Source: Arthrobacter sp. zg-Y1110 (GTDB lineage: Bacteria > Actinomycetota > Actinomycetes > Actinomycetales > Micrococcaceae). From it: a DNA stretch of 64,000 bases. The DNA lies in assembly GCF_025244865.1 (NCBI RefSeq), contig NZ_CP104272.1, positions 2,356,001 through 2,420,000 on the forward strand, written 5' to 3'. The notes beneath the pieces were generated by a model. It was given only the letters and a program-made list of their open reading frames with translations, did no database searches and was not told where the DNA came from. The position numbers and the translations under genes are program-made. Numbering within the stretch: the first letter of the stretch is position 1; the number at the start of each line of letters is the position of its first letter. Shown one piece after another: positions 1-9,356 of the stretch.

Positions 1-2396
1 AGTCCACCGAATCGTCACCCGGCAGCACGCCGGTCACCATTGGCGACGTGGCCTCGGTGGACATCACCGAGGACGAGGCCAGCTCGATCACGCGCACCAA
101 CGGCGAGGCCACCTTGGCCGTATCCATCACCAAGACGCCGGCCGGGGACACCGTGGGCATCTCCCACGAGGTCATGGACCTGCTGCCTTCCCTTCAGGAC
201 GAACTGGGCAACGGTGCTGTCTTTACGGTGATTTTCGACCAGGCACCGTTCATCGAAACATCCATCTCCGACCTCACCACCGAGGGCCTGCTGGGCCTTG
301 GCTTTGCCGTGCTGGTGATCCTGGTCTTCCTGCTTTCGGTCCGCTCCACGCTGGTCACCGCGGTTTCCATTCCGCTGTCCCTGCTGGTGACCTTCATCGG
401 TCTGCTGGCCTTCGGCTACTCCCTGAACATCCTCACTCTCGGCGCCCTGACCATCGCGATCGGCCGGGTGGTGGATGACTCCATCGTGGTGATCGAAAAC
501 ATCAAGCGCCATCTGGGCTACGGCGAGGATAAACGTTCCGCCATCCTCACTGCCGTCCGCGAGGTTGCCGGCGCCGTCACGGCGTCGACCCTCACCACGG
601 TGGCGGTATTTGCGCCCATCGCCTTTGTCGGCGGCCTCGCCGGCGAACTGTTCCGCCCCTTCGCGGTCACCACGTCCCTGGCGCTGCTGGCCTCCCTGTT
701 GGTCTCCCTGACGATTGTGCCGGTGCTGGCGTACTGGTTCCTCAAGTCCACCCCTCCGGTGGCCGATCCGGCCGCCTACCGTGCCGAAGCGGAGGAACGG
801 GAGTCCCGGACCTTCCTGCAGCGCGGTTATCTGCCGATCCTGCGTACCACCCAGCGCCATCCGGTCTACACGGTTACCGCCGGGCTGATCATCCTGGTCG
901 CGACGGCGGCCCTGACCCCGCTGCTGCCCACCAACCTCCTGGGCGATACGGGACAGAACACCTTCAGCGTGCGGCAGGAGCTGCCCGCGGGCACCTCATT
1001 GGAACGCACTTCCGAGGTTGCCGGGGACGTCGAACAGATCCTGGGTGACATCGAGGGCATCAAGGACGTCCAGGTCACCATGGGCACCTCCACCTCCGGG
1101 CTGGCGGCGTTTACCGGCGGAGGTTCCTCGGTTGCGAACTTCACCGTCATCACCGAGGAAGGGGTGGACCAGGTGGCCCTGCGGGATACCGTGCGGTCCG
1201 CCCTTGAGGACGCCGACGACGCCGGCGAGGTCACCCTGGGCAGTACCGGCGGCGGTTTCGGCACGTCCAACACAGTGGATATTTCCCTGTCCGCCGGTGA
1301 CCCGTCGGAACTGCAGCCGGCCAGCGACGCCATTGTTGAGGCGATGTCCGACCTGCCCGGCGTCGCCGAGGCCAGCAGCAACCTCTCTTCGTCCCAGCCG
1401 GTGGTGCAGGTCAGCATCGACCGGGGCAAGGCTGTTGCTGCCGGCCTGAATGAGCAGCAGATCGCCGGGCTGGTTGCCTCCACCATCAGCCCGCTGCCGG
1501 CCGGTACGGTCCGGCTGGGTACCGATGACCTGCCGGTGCTCATCGGTGAAGGCACCCCCATCACCTCGTTGGAGCAGTTGAACGGCATTTCCGTGCCGGC
1601 CGGTTCCGGCTCCGTGCCGTTGAGCGCCCTGGCCACGGTGGAAGAGGTGGAGGTGCCGACGTCGGTCTCCTCCTCCGGCGGCGAACGCACCGCCGTTGTC
1701 TCTGTCTCTCCCGACGGCGACAACCTTGGTGCCACCATCACCGAAGTCCAGTCACGGCTTGCCGAGGTCGACCTTCCGACCAGCGTCACCGCCGAGCTCA
1801 GCGGTGCTGCCACCCAGCAGAACGAATCGTTTACGCAGCTGGGCCTGGCCCTGCTTGCAGCCATTGCCATTGTCTACGTGATCATGGTGGCGACCTTCAA
1901 ATCCCTGCTGCAGCCGCTGATCCTGCTGGTCTCCATTCCCTTCGCGGCCACCGGTGCCGTTCTGCTGCTGCTCTTGACCGGCGTTCCGCTGGGACTTCCG
2001 TCTCTGGTGGGCATGTTGATGCTGGTGGGCATTGTGGTCACCAACGCGATTGTGCTGATGGACCTGATTAACCAGTACCGGCAGCCTCGGGGCAATGAAC
2101 CGGGTATGAACGTGGAGGATGCCATCTTCCGCGGTGCCCGCCAGCGCCTCCGCCCGATCCTTATGACCGCTCTGGCCACCGTCTTTGCACTCACTCCGAT
2201 GGCTCTGGGAGTTACAGGCGAAGGCGGCTTCATTTCCCGCCCGCTGGCCATTGTGGTGATCGGTGGACTGATTTCCTCCACTGCCCTGACGCTGATCCTG
2301 GTCCCCGTGCTCTACCGCTTGGTGGAAGGATCCCGGGAGAAGCGGCAGCAGCGGAAGGAACAGAAGCCGGTGAGCGAGGCCGGGGCTCACGCCTAG
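1..2396 (+). CDS. RND-family efflux transporter, 5' truncated by window edge
   Basis: This is the C-terminal part (about 797 residues; first full codon at base 3) of an inner-membrane, proton-driven multidrug pump of the AcrB/SwrC type. Full-length members have about 1030 residues, so roughly 250 N-terminal residues are outside the window. Seen: the end of a periplasmic porter domain, a membrane block that includes the GRVVDDSIVVIENI helix with the adjacent Asp pair used for proton relay, a second periplasmic loop, then a final membrane block ending in a charged KRQQRKEQ tail. The reading frame is open to the window edge, so the GTG at base 48 is not the start. The substrate cannot be read from the sequence. 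The family call is secure. Confidence 0.93.
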   Translation, partial: STESSPGSTPVTIGDVASVDITEDEASSITRTNGEATLAVSITKTPAGDTVGISHEVMDLLPSLQDELGNGAVFTVIFDQAPFIETSISDLTTEGLLGLGFAVLVILVFLLSVRSTLVTAVSIPLSLLVTFIGLLAFGYSLNILTLGALTIAIGRVVDDSIVVIENIKRHLGYGEDKRSAILTAVREVAGAVTASTLTTVAVFAPIAFVGGLAGELFRPFAVTTSLALLASLLVSLTIVPVLAYWFLKSTPPVADPAAYRAEAEERESRTFLQRGYLPILRTTQRHPVYTVTAGLIILVATAALTPLLPTNLLGDTGQNTFSVRQELPAGTSLERTSEVAGDVEQILGDIEGIKDVQVTMGTSTSGLAAFTGGGSSVANFTVITEEGVDQVALRDTVRSALEDADDAGEVTLGSTGGGFGTSNTVDISLSAGDPSELQPASDAIVEAMSDLPGVAEASSNLSSSQPVVQVSIDRGKAVAAGLNEQQIAGLVASTISPLPAGTVRLGTDDLPVLIGEGTPITSLEQLNGISVPAGSGSVPLSALATVEEVEVPTSVSSSGGERTAVVSVSPDGDNLGATITEVQSRLAEVDLPTSVTAELSGAATQQNESFTQLGLALLAAIAIVYVIMVATFKSLLQPLILLVSIPFAATGAVLLLLLTGVPLGLPSLVGMLMLVGIVVTNAIVLMDLINQYRQPRGNEPGMNVEDAIFRGARQRLRPILMTALATVFALTPMALGVTGEGGFISRPLAIVVIGGLISSTALTLILVPVLYRLVEGSREKRQQRKEQKPVSEAGAHA

Positions 2397-2456
2397 CGGC
2401 GCAGGCACGTCGGCACGCCGGCGGTACTGGTGGGCACGCTCAGAACGGGCGCAGGT

Positions 2457-4280
2457 TCAGAACGGCGGCACCTGTTCCGGTTCCTTCTGCTCAGGGTTCG
2501 TTCGCCTGTGGTCCTTCCGCGGATCAGGTGCAGTGCCCGGTGGGCCTAGTTCCAGGAAGGGCTCGGTTCGGTAGACACGGCCGGTAGGTGAAGTCCATTC
2601 GATCACCCCGGGTGTTGGCTGGCAGGCCTTCCAATAACCGAGGGTCTTGAACCGGTGGTGCCGTCGGCAGAGGTGTTCCAGGTTTCCGTGGTCTGTGGGT
2701 CCGCCTCGCGCCCAGTCGATGGTGTGGTCGATGTCCGCGTTTGCGGTGTTGACCCGGCAACCGGGGAACCTGCAGGTTCCGTCCCGTGCCCGGAGCCAGC
2801 GGCGGAGCCCCGCCGGGACCTTTCGGCGTCTCCCGACGCCCAGGATCTCCTCTGTCTTTGGGTCCTGAGCCAGCCCTGTCCATCCAGCTGCATTCCTGGC
2901 CAACCGCCGGGCTTCTTCGGCGCTGATGGGGCCGTAGCCGTGCAGCTCTGCGGGCTGGTCGTCGGCTCCGAAGAGGGTTTCCGCGCTGATCAGGACCATG
3001 ATCTCCGTACGAGGGACGATTCCCTCATCCGGTCCGGACCCCACGTCCGGTCTGGCCTTCGTATCGGGGCTGTCTTCCAGGCCGCCGTTGTTCTCCGGGC
3101 CGCCGTCAACACCGATGCTTCCCTCGTTCTGTCTGGTTCCGTCAGTGTCGTCGCCGGTATGCCCGGCTCTGCTGTTGTTTCCGGTCGCGTCTCGGGTTCC
3201 GGCCTCGCCTCCGGTTCCAGCTCCGGCCCTGCTGTTGTTGCCGGTCGCGCCTCGACTTTCGGCCTCGCCTCCGGTTCCAGCTCCGGGCCGGACCCCGGTT
3301 GCGTCTCGGGTTCCGGCCTCGCCTCCGGTTCCGGCCGTCACGAAAAGTCCCCGACTACCACCCATCAACAGCTGCGCCAGAATATCCGCACGCAGCTGGT
3401 CCGTGGTCCGGGAATCCCCTCCCGACTGCTCACCCCGCGCCGCAGTGCTGAGAGCGGTATAGATCTGCTGCGCTTCCGCAGCACGCAGATAGGCCGACAG
3501 ACATGACATACCGTCCTCTTCCCGGTCCAGGGTGACTTTGCGCTGCTCGAAAGCAGTCAGGTGCCGTTTGCTTATGGTTTCCGGGAACGTCTTTTCGCGC
3601 AGCCGCCGGGCCTTGGCGGAGAACTGCGTCCGCGTCTGACCCTCCGCAGCCTTCAGCAGGTCCGCTTCGAACCCGGGGAGTTTCTCCGCAGGAACGTTCT
3701 GGCACTGTTCCAGGACCACCTGCGCATGCTGGTACGAGAAGCGGCCCTCTTCCAGCCCGGCCAGGGTGGCGGTATGGGGGCCGCACAGCTGCCCGGCCTC
3801 GCTCAGCAGCCGCTGGCCGGTCACCTGCGGAACATTCAGGATGGCGGCGCATTCGGCCGCTGCGAGGCTGAAAGCGATCCCGGGTTTATCGCGCTCCGAC
3901 GGGTCGAAGAAGTTGTGTCGGAAGATTTGCTCCATCCGGTTCAATAGGTGGGCCCGTTGCGCCTGCCCCCAGGAAATCAGATGTTCCATCCGGACCAAGG
4001 CCTCACCGACCGTGGCTTCGTCGAAGGCTTCAAGGTTCTGCAAGGCAAGGGTTCCGGTGAAACCGTCCGGGTAGGCCTCAACAGGATCGGCACCGGAACC
4101 CGCGGAGCCGAAGGTATCCTCACCAGCGACCCCGGCAGACGCTCGGGCCGCAAGTTGCGCCCGGTATACAGACAAACTGACCGGAGAGCAGGGTGCCTCG
4201 GCGTCGCCAGCCTGCTCTTGCGGCTGCTGGCCTATGCCTGGTTCTTCAGTTGTCGGTTCGGTGTTTCCGAGCTGATCCAT
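2457..4280 (-). CDS. DUF222 / HNH endonuclease domain protein
   Basis: A 607-residue protein with an N-terminal DUF222 (13E12-type) region, a low-complexity Gly/Thr/Ala linker and a C-terminal HNH nuclease domain. The HNH signature is clear: CRFPGC, then DIDHTIDWARGG, then NLEHLCRRHH. Members are widespread multicopy genes in actinobacteria; HNH predicts metal-dependent DNA cleavage, but the biological role of the family is not settled. The linker holds about 2.7 copies of a 20-residue repeat, encoded by a 60-bp tandem repeat at 3181-3334. Large reading frames on the opposite strand here are a by-product of composition. The ATG at 4280 is taken because the N-terminus is Gln/Thr/Pro-rich and there is no better start downstream near the DUF222 core. 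Confidence 0.85.
   Translation of the reverse strand: MDQLGNTEPTTEEPGIGQQPQEQAGDAEAPCSPVSLSVYRAQLAARASAGVAGEDTFGSAGSGADPVEAYPDGFTGTLALQNLEAFDEATVGEALVRMEHLISWGQAQRAHLLNRMEQIFRHNFFDPSERDKPGIAFSLAAAECAAILNVPQVTGQRLLSEAGQLCGPHTATLAGLEEGRFSYQHAQVVLEQCQNVPAEKLPGFEADLLKAAEGQTRTQFSAKARRLREKTFPETISKRHLTAFEQRKVTLDREEDGMSCLSAYLRAAEAQQIYTALSTAARGEQSGGDSRTTDQLRADILAQLLMGGSRGLFVTAGTGGEAGTRDATGVRPGAGTGGEAESRGATGNNSRAGAGTGGEAGTRDATGNNSRAGHTGDDTDGTRQNEGSIGVDGGPENNGGLEDSPDTKARPDVGSGPDEGIVPRTEIMVLISAETLFGADDQPAELHGYGPISAEEARRLARNAAGWTGLAQDPKTEEILGVGRRRKVPAGLRRWLRARDGTCRFPGCRVNTANADIDHTIDWARGGPTDHGNLEHLCRRHHRFKTLGYWKACQPTPGVIEWTSPTGRVYRTEPFLELGPPGTAPDPRKDHRRTNPEQKEPEQVPPF
3181..3334. repeat. 60-bp tandem repeat inside the DUF222/HNH gene
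   Basis: Bases 3181-3240 and 3241-3300 align without gaps with a 60-bp period, and a third partial copy ends near 3334. The period is a multiple of three, so it encodes a repeated 20-residue linker block with GTGGEAGTRDATG-like units. It probably varies in copy number between strains. Confidence 0.75.
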
Positions 4281-4561
4281 ACCTCAGGATTTCATCCCGC
4301 ACTGACATTCCGAGGTCGAAAACAGGCCTAAAACAGCCCCTACTGGAAACCCGAATACCCGTCTTTTCACCCCGACTACCTACCCGAAAACCGGGTCCGT
4401 CGAGGAGCTGGCCAAACACGATTTCCGAGTCGAAACGGCACGAATCGAACCGCCACGCAGGCATCGTTCCTACCGGCATGGCCCTCCGCGCAACGCACCC
4501 CTCGTCCACAACGCGTCCCTCCTCCTCAACGTGACGACCGGCTTCGCCGACTGCGCCCAGC

Positions 4562-4677
4562 GGCACCCGCCCGCCCCAACCGCACACGCCAGCGGCACCC
4601 GCCCCAACCGCACTCGCCGCCGGCACCCGCCCCAACCGCACTCGCCGCCGGCACCCGCCCCAACCGCACACGCCGCG
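4562..4677. repeat. 28-bp tandem repeat, about four copies
   Basis: Units begin with GGCACCCGCCCCAACCGCAC at 4594, 4622 and 4650 (exact 28-bp period). A first copy at 4562 carries a 4-bp insertion. Units differ by only a few bases. No coding role is apparent. Confidence 0.8.
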
Positions 4678-4791
4678 GCACACCCCCGCACCAGCCCAGC
4701 CCCCGGCACCACCTCCCGCCCGCACCCCCTCCGCCCGCACCGAAACCGGACCCGGGAATGAACCGGAGCGGGTAACGGTTGGGGAGAGATG

Positions 4792-4809
4792 TATGCATAT
4801 GCATATACT
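4792..4809 (+). promoter_or_regulatory. Palindromic operator overlapping a -10 element
   Basis: TATGCATATGCATA (4792-4805) is a perfect 14-bp palindrome. It overlaps a -10-like TATACT (4804-4809). The next gene, an LLM oxidoreductase, begins at 4840 behind a GGAGG ribosome site, and a MarR-family gene lies directly after it. An AT-rich palindrome over a promoter is typical of MarR operators; that this MarR binds it is inferred. Confidence 0.6.
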
Positions 4810-4839
4810 TTAGGAACACACGAACTTCCGGAGGCAACC

Positions 4840-5964
4840 ATGCAGATCGGCGTCTTCAGCGTCAGCGACATCACCCGGGATCCCGTCACCGGACGAATCC
4901 CCACCGAGGCGGAGCGCATCAAAGCCGCAGTGGCCATTGCCCGCAAGGTCGAAGAAATCGGCATGGATGTCTACGCCACCGGCGAGCACCACAATCCGCC
5001 GTTCTATGCCAGCTCGCCCACCACTCTGCTGGGCTACATTGCCGCACAGACTGAGCGGATCATCCTCTCCACCACCACCACGCTGATCACCACCAATGAC
5101 CCGGTGAAGATCGCAGAAGACTTCGCGATGCTCCAGCACCTCGCGGACGGCCGAGTGGACCTGGTCCTTGGCCGCGGCAACACCGCGCCTGTCTATCCGT
5201 GGTTCGGCAAGGACCCGCAGGACTCGGTGGAACTGACCGTAGAGAACTACAACCTGCTGCGCCAGCTGTGGGACAACGAAACCGTGAACTGGCAGGGTAA
5301 GTTCCGCACCCCGCTGCACAACTTCACGGCCACGCCACGCCCGCTCGACGACGTCGCCCCCTTCGTCTGGCACGGCTCCATCCGTACGCCGCAGGTGGCA
5401 GAAATTGCCGCCTACTTCGGAGACGGATTCTTCGCCAACAACATCTTCTGGCCGAAGGAGCACTACATGCAGCTGATCGGCCTGTACCGCGAGCGCTACG
5501 AACACTACGGCCACGGCCGCGCCGACCAGGCCATTGTGGGACTCGGAGGACAGTTCTTCATGCGGAAGAACTCCCAGGACGCCGTCAACGAGTTCCGCCC
5601 GTACTTCGACAACGCCCCGGTATACGGCCATGGGCCGTCCATGGAGGACTTCACCGCACAGACCCCGCTTACGGTGGGCAGCCCGCAGGAGGTGCTGGAG
5701 AAGACATTGAGCTTCCAGGAGTACTTCGGCGATTACCAGCGCCAGCTGTTCCTGATCGACCATGCAGGACTGCCACTCAAGACCGTGCTGGAGCAGCTGG
5801 ACCTCTTCGGCGAATACGTGCTGCCGGAACTGCGCAGGGAATTCGATTCCCGCCGTCCGGACGACGTCCCCGAAGGACCCACCCACGCCGCACGGGTTGC
5901 CGCCCGGAAGGCGGACCCGAAGCCTGCCTCGTCATCTGCATCGACGTCCCCTGCGGTTCAGTAG
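4840..5964 (+). CDS. LLM-class flavin-dependent oxidoreductase
   Basis: A 374-residue bacterial luciferase-like monooxygenase, expected to use reduced FMN or F420 and probably cytosolic. The N-terminus (MQIGVFSVSDIT), the EHHNPPFYASSP stretch and the DGRVDLVLGRGN segment are characteristic of this (beta/alpha)8 family; the substrate is unknown. The frame is open from 4789, but the ATG at 4840 is preferred: GGAGG lies 5 bases upstream and the earlier codons overlap the operator. Ten bases after its stop a MarR regulator begins, so the two form a likely operon with autoregulation. Confidence 0.88.
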   Translation: MQIGVFSVSDITRDPVTGRIPTEAERIKAAVAIARKVEEIGMDVYATGEHHNPPFYASSPTTLLGYIAAQTERIILSTTTTLITTNDPVKIAEDFAMLQHLADGRVDLVLGRGNTAPVYPWFGKDPQDSVELTVENYNLLRQLWDNETVNWQGKFRTPLHNFTATPRPLDDVAPFVWHGSIRTPQVAEIAAYFGDGFFANNIFWPKEHYMQLIGLYRERYEHYGHGRADQAIVGLGGQFFMRKNSQDAVNEFRPYFDNAPVYGHGPSMEDFTAQTPLTVGSPQEVLEKTLSFQEYFGDYQRQLFLIDHAGLPLKTVLEQLDLFGEYVLPELRREFDSRRPDDVPEGPTHAARVAARKADPKPASSSASTSPAVQ

Positions 5965-5973
5965 GCTGGGACA

Positions 5974-6429
5974 ATGCATTCAACAAACGACGTCACGGCG
6001 AAACAGGCCGCCGAAGCGTGGGAATCCTTGTTCCGTGTCCAGGTCGGCGTTATGCGGCGCCTGCAGCGGGATCCGGAATTCCGGGAGCTCACCATGCGGG
6101 AGTACGACGTCCTGTTCAACCTGACGCGTTGCCCCGGCGGCTGGATACGGCTGAACGAGCTCAACGAGCACCTGCTCATCAGCCAGCCCAGCCTGAGCCG
6201 GATGGTGGACCGGCTTGAAGCCCGGGGCCTGGTGCAGCGCCGGCCGGCCGAACAGGACCAGCGCGGCGTCGAGCTCTCGCTTACTGAAGAGGGGCGGGCA
6301 GTCCAACGGCGTCTGGGCCGCATCCACGTACGTGGAATCCACGAACTCCTGACGCCGGCCTTGGACAACACCGAGCTGGCGCGGCTGAAGGAACTGACGG
6401 ACAAGGTCCTGGCCAGCCTGGAGGACTAG
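5974..6429 (+). CDS. MarR-family transcriptional regulator
   Basis: A 151-residue winged-helix regulator. The DNA-binding region is visible in the middle: the helix-turn-helix ISQPSLSRMVDRLEARGLV followed by the wing RRPAEQDQRGVELSLTEEG. MarR proteins bind as dimers and release DNA on binding a phenolic or oxidising ligand. It probably controls the upstream oxidoreductase through the palindrome at 4792, and perhaps the convergent MFS exporter. Its TAG stop (6427-6429) overlaps the TAG stop of that exporter (6426-6428 on the other strand), so both genes end in the same CTAG. Confidence 0.92.
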   Translation: MHSTNDVTAKQAAEAWESLFRVQVGVMRRLQRDPEFRELTMREYDVLFNLTRCPGGWIRLNELNEHLLISQPSLSRMVDRLEARGLVQRRPAEQDQRGVELSLTEEGRAVQRRLGRIHVRGIHELLTPALDNTELARLKELTDKVLASLED

Positions 6430-7889
6430 GCGGCCGCCTCAGTCAACGGCGGATCGGCAAACGCCAGCCGGGGCACCAGCAGCAGGAGGGCCGCTGCGAT
6501 AAACGCAGTCACCGAACACACTGCCCAGACCGTCAGGTAGCCCTGCAGCGGTGCCACCGTCCCGGCGTCGGCCGCTCCACTTGAAAGGGCGTCCGCAGCT
6601 GCGCCGGCCAATGCAATTCCGAAGACAGCCGAGGCGAAGGACCCGCCGATGGTCTTGGTGGTGTTGGTCAGTCCTGTTGCCATGCCGGTTCGGTTCAGCG
6701 GTGCCGCCGCGGCTGCAGCCGAGGGAAGCGCGGCCACCAACGCCCCGGAACCCAGCCCGGCGATCACCATGTTCATCAGGGCCTGCGCCAGGGTGTCATG
6801 GAAAGGCAGGAAGAGCCCGTAACCGACACCGACCAGAAGCGAGGCACCCACCAAGGTGTTCCTCGGTGTGGTCCGCCGGGCGGCCAAGGGGAAGAGCAGG
6901 GCGCCGGCGAGCAGGGCGAAGACGTAGGTGCCGATAATGATGGACACCTGCGAGGCCGCCAGCCCCAGGCCGTAGCCGTACAGGGCGGGATCGGTGCGGG
7001 CGAAGGTGGACATGGGCGCCTGGGCGCCGAGCACCGAAATACCGAACAGCCCCGCGGTCAGCTGGACCGGCCACATGGACGGGCTGCGCAGCATCCGGAA
7101 GTCCACGAGCGGATCCTTCTGCCCGAGCTCGTACCGGACAAAGGGAATGAACGCGGCGGCACCGGCGGCAAGGACGGCCCACACCCACCAGGTATCCGGA
7201 CCGTTGATCCGCAGGAAGGTCAGCCCGGAGGTAAGCAGCAGCAGCCCGACCGCCAGCAGCACGAAGCCGGTGCGGTCCACGGTGCCGCCGTCCAGGGAGC
7301 TGGATTCCGGTACCCCGAAGTGCACGGCAAAGATACACAGCGTCACTGCGGCGGCGGGCACGCACAGCGTGAGCCCGAGCGGGAGGTGCTCCACGAGGAC
7401 CCCGCCCAGCAGGGCTCCGCCGATCACTCCCAGCTCGAGTGCGCCGACCAGCAGGCCTGCCGCCTTGCGGGTAAGCACGGCACGGTTGGGGGTGTGGCGC
7501 ACCCGGCTGAAGATCAGCGCGATCTCCATCGGCAGCCAGACCACGTAGAACCCCTGGAGCGACCACGCGGCCAGGAACGTCCAGAAATCCGGTGCCACGG
7601 CGACTCCCCAGGAAGCCGCCGCCGTCAGGACGGTGGAGACTAGCAGGATGCGTTTGTGCCCGTAGATGTCCCCCAGTTTGGCCAGGATCGGCACGGCCAG
7701 GGCGCTGAGCATCAGCTGGGCGGATTCAAACCAGTTGACGTCGCCGTCGTCGATCCCCAGGTGGCGGGCAATGTCGGTGAGCAGCGGCGTGTAGTAGCCC
7801 TGCAGGATGCCGCTGGTGATTTCCACCAGCACCAGGAACCCCACGAGGGGGCCGATCATGCGCAGCCCGGGCAGGGACGGCGCGGACAT
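6426..7889 (-). CDS. MFS transporter, 14-helix (DHA2-like)
   Basis: A 487-residue integral membrane protein with about 14 hydrophobic helices, consistent with the DHA2 drug:proton antiporters. The loop 2-3 motif appears as AKLGDIYGHKRILL. It lies next to a MarR regulator and downstream of a peptidase: its ATG (7887-7889) overlaps the TGA of the M20 gene (7889-7891) by one base, so the two are translationally coupled. Export of a toxic compound is inferred; the substrate is unknown. Confidence 0.87.
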   Translation of the reverse strand: MSAPSLPGLRMIGPLVGFLVLVEITSGILQGYYTPLLTDIARHLGIDDGDVNWFESAQLMLSALAVPILAKLGDIYGHKRILLVSTVLTAAASWGVAVAPDFWTFLAAWSLQGFYVVWLPMEIALIFSRVRHTPNRAVLTRKAAGLLVGALELGVIGGALLGGVLVEHLPLGLTLCVPAAAVTLCIFAVHFGVPESSSLDGGTVDRTGFVLLAVGLLLLTSGLTFLRINGPDTWWVWAVLAAGAAAFIPFVRYELGQKDPLVDFRMLRSPSMWPVQLTAGLFGISVLGAQAPMSTFARTDPALYGYGLGLAASQVSIIIGTYVFALLAGALLFPLAARRTTPRNTLVGASLLVGVGYGLFLPFHDTLAQALMNMVIAGLGSGALVAALPSAAAAAAPLNRTGMATGLTNTTKTIGGSFASAVFGIALAGAAADALSSGAADAGTVAPLQGYLTVWAVCSVTAFIAAALLLLVPRLAFADPPLTEAAA

Positions 7890-9301
7890 CAGAGCGCACC
7901 CATCAGGGCCTTGTAGAACGCGATGCCCTCGCCGAACGTTTCGATGCCCAGCCGTTCGTTGTCGGCGTGGATGCTGGCCCGGTCAGCGGCACTCATCCGG
8001 AAGGGGGCAAAGCGGTACACCGCATCGCAGATGGAGGTGAAGCGCCGCGCATCGGTTCCGCCAAGCATGATGTACGGCACCGGGACGGCATCCGGGAAGC
8101 AGGTCCGGATGGTTTCCTCCAGCAGGGCGAACTGGGCGTTGTCCGTCGCGGAGACCGGCGAGGGCTCATTGCCCTCCACCACGCGCAGGCTCACCTTGGG
8201 GTCCCGGATGATCGACCGCAGCCGCGACACCGTGGACGCCACCGTCTCGCCCACGGCCACCCGGATATTGGCATTGGCCGTGGCGCGCGTGGCCAGGACA
8301 TTGGATCCCTTGCTTCCCCGCAGCTGGGTCACGGCCACGGTGGTGCGGGTCATGGCGTTGGGCTCCCCGCCGAGCAGGCCGAACACCCGGGTCAGCGCCC
8401 CGCGCAGGTGCTTGGCATTGCCCAGCACCGGACGCAGCGGCAGCGGCGCCGAGCCGGAGATCCGCTGGATCATTTCCACGCTTACATCCGGAAGCGACGC
8501 CGGGAAAGGACGGCGGTCCAGGCGGACGACGGCGCGGGCCAGGCGCGCCGTTGCACCCATCCGGTTCGGCGTGGACGCATGCCCGCCGGCGTCGTCCACC
8601 GCCAGCTCGACGTCGAGGATCCCCTTTTCGGAGACGCCGACGACGGCGAGCGGCACAGACACGAACGGGAACGCGCCCGAGGCCACCGCTCCCCCTTCAT
8701 CCAGCACCAGCCAGGGGCGGATACCGCGTTCCTCGAGCAGCGCCGCCGCGGCAGCAGCCGTGTCACCGGCGGTTTCCTCGTTGTTGCCGAAGGAAAAGTA
8801 GATGTCCCCTGCAGGCGCGAACCCCTCGGCGAGAAGCTGTTCAGCAGCTTCCAGCACGGCAGCCAGCGCCCCCTTGTCATCGAGGGCGCCGCGGCCTTCG
8901 ATGGAGGTTTCCGTGATGGTGCCGGCAAACGGCGGGTAGTCCCACCGCGACGGGTCCTCCACAGGCACCACGTCATAGTGGGCCATCAGCACCGCGGGAC
9001 CCTTGCCGTCCGGCGTATCGCCGGTCGCCGTATCGCCGGCCGCGGCGTCCGCCGAGGCCGCCGAGGCCGTCCCGGGCCAGCGGTAGAGGAGCCCGAACCC
9101 GTTGACCCGTTCCAGCTTCAGGGCAGCGGAAACGAGGGGAAAGAGTTCCGGCAGCGCTGCGATAAAGGCCTCGAACTGGTCCGGCTCCACTTCCTCGGGC
9201 ACCCGTGAGGAAACGGTGCGGTACGTGAGGAGCCGGGCGAGCTTCGGGGCGGCCGCGCGGCCGAGTGCAGCGGCGGATAGCGCCGAGGGAGAGCTGGGCA
9301 T
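7889..9301 (-). CDS. M20-family zinc metallopeptidase
   Basis: A 470-residue peptidase or amidohydrolase of the M20/M25/M40 type. Metal and catalytic motifs are present in order: HYDVVPV (metal His and catalytic Asp), GRGALDDKG (bridging Asp) and NNEETAGD (catalytic Glu and metal Glu). The length fits the carboxypeptidase-S-like branch, which removes C-terminal residues from small peptides or deacylates amino acids; the exact substrate is unknown. There is no signal peptide, so it is probably cytosolic. It is coupled to the MFS gene downstream. A GTTACC-4-GGTAAC inverted repeat at 9357-9372 lies 56 bases upstream of the start and may be its operator. Confidence 0.88.
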   Translation of the reverse strand: MPSSPSALSAAALGRAAAPKLARLLTYRTVSSRVPEEVEPDQFEAFIAALPELFPLVSAALKLERVNGFGLLYRWPGTASAASADAAAGDTATGDTPDGKGPAVLMAHYDVVPVEDPSRWDYPPFAGTITETSIEGRGALDDKGALAAVLEAAEQLLAEGFAPAGDIYFSFGNNEETAGDTAAAAAALLEERGIRPWLVLDEGGAVASGAFPFVSVPLAVVGVSEKGILDVELAVDDAGGHASTPNRMGATARLARAVVRLDRRPFPASLPDVSVEMIQRISGSAPLPLRPVLGNAKHLRGALTRVFGLLGGEPNAMTRTTVAVTQLRGSKGSNVLATRATANANIRVAVGETVASTVSRLRSIIRDPKVSLRVVEGNEPSPVSATDNAQFALLEETIRTCFPDAVPVPYIMLGGTDARRFTSICDAVYRFAPFRMSAADRASIHADNERLGIETFGEGIAFYKALMGAL

Positions 9302-9356
9302 GGAGCGAGTGTAGCGGCTGTGCGGTGCGTCACTGTCCGCCGCGGCTCAAGATTAA

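Larger units (their letters stand above)
4281..4839. other. Non-coding gap with C-rich low-complexity DNA
   Basis: About 560 bases between the DUF222 gene start and the oxidoreductase start. No credible gene is seen. The segment about 4540-4745 is strongly C-rich and G-poor on the + strand, so stop codons are rare and several artefactual frames stay open. It contains the 28-bp tandem repeat (4562-4677) and, at the right end, the promoter/operator of the oxidoreductase. Confidence 0.7.

Noticed and set aside
4246..4964. Overlapping frames in the C-rich gap
   Set aside because: The open frames come from scarce stop codons in C-rich DNA and contain only Gly/Val/Arg repeats.
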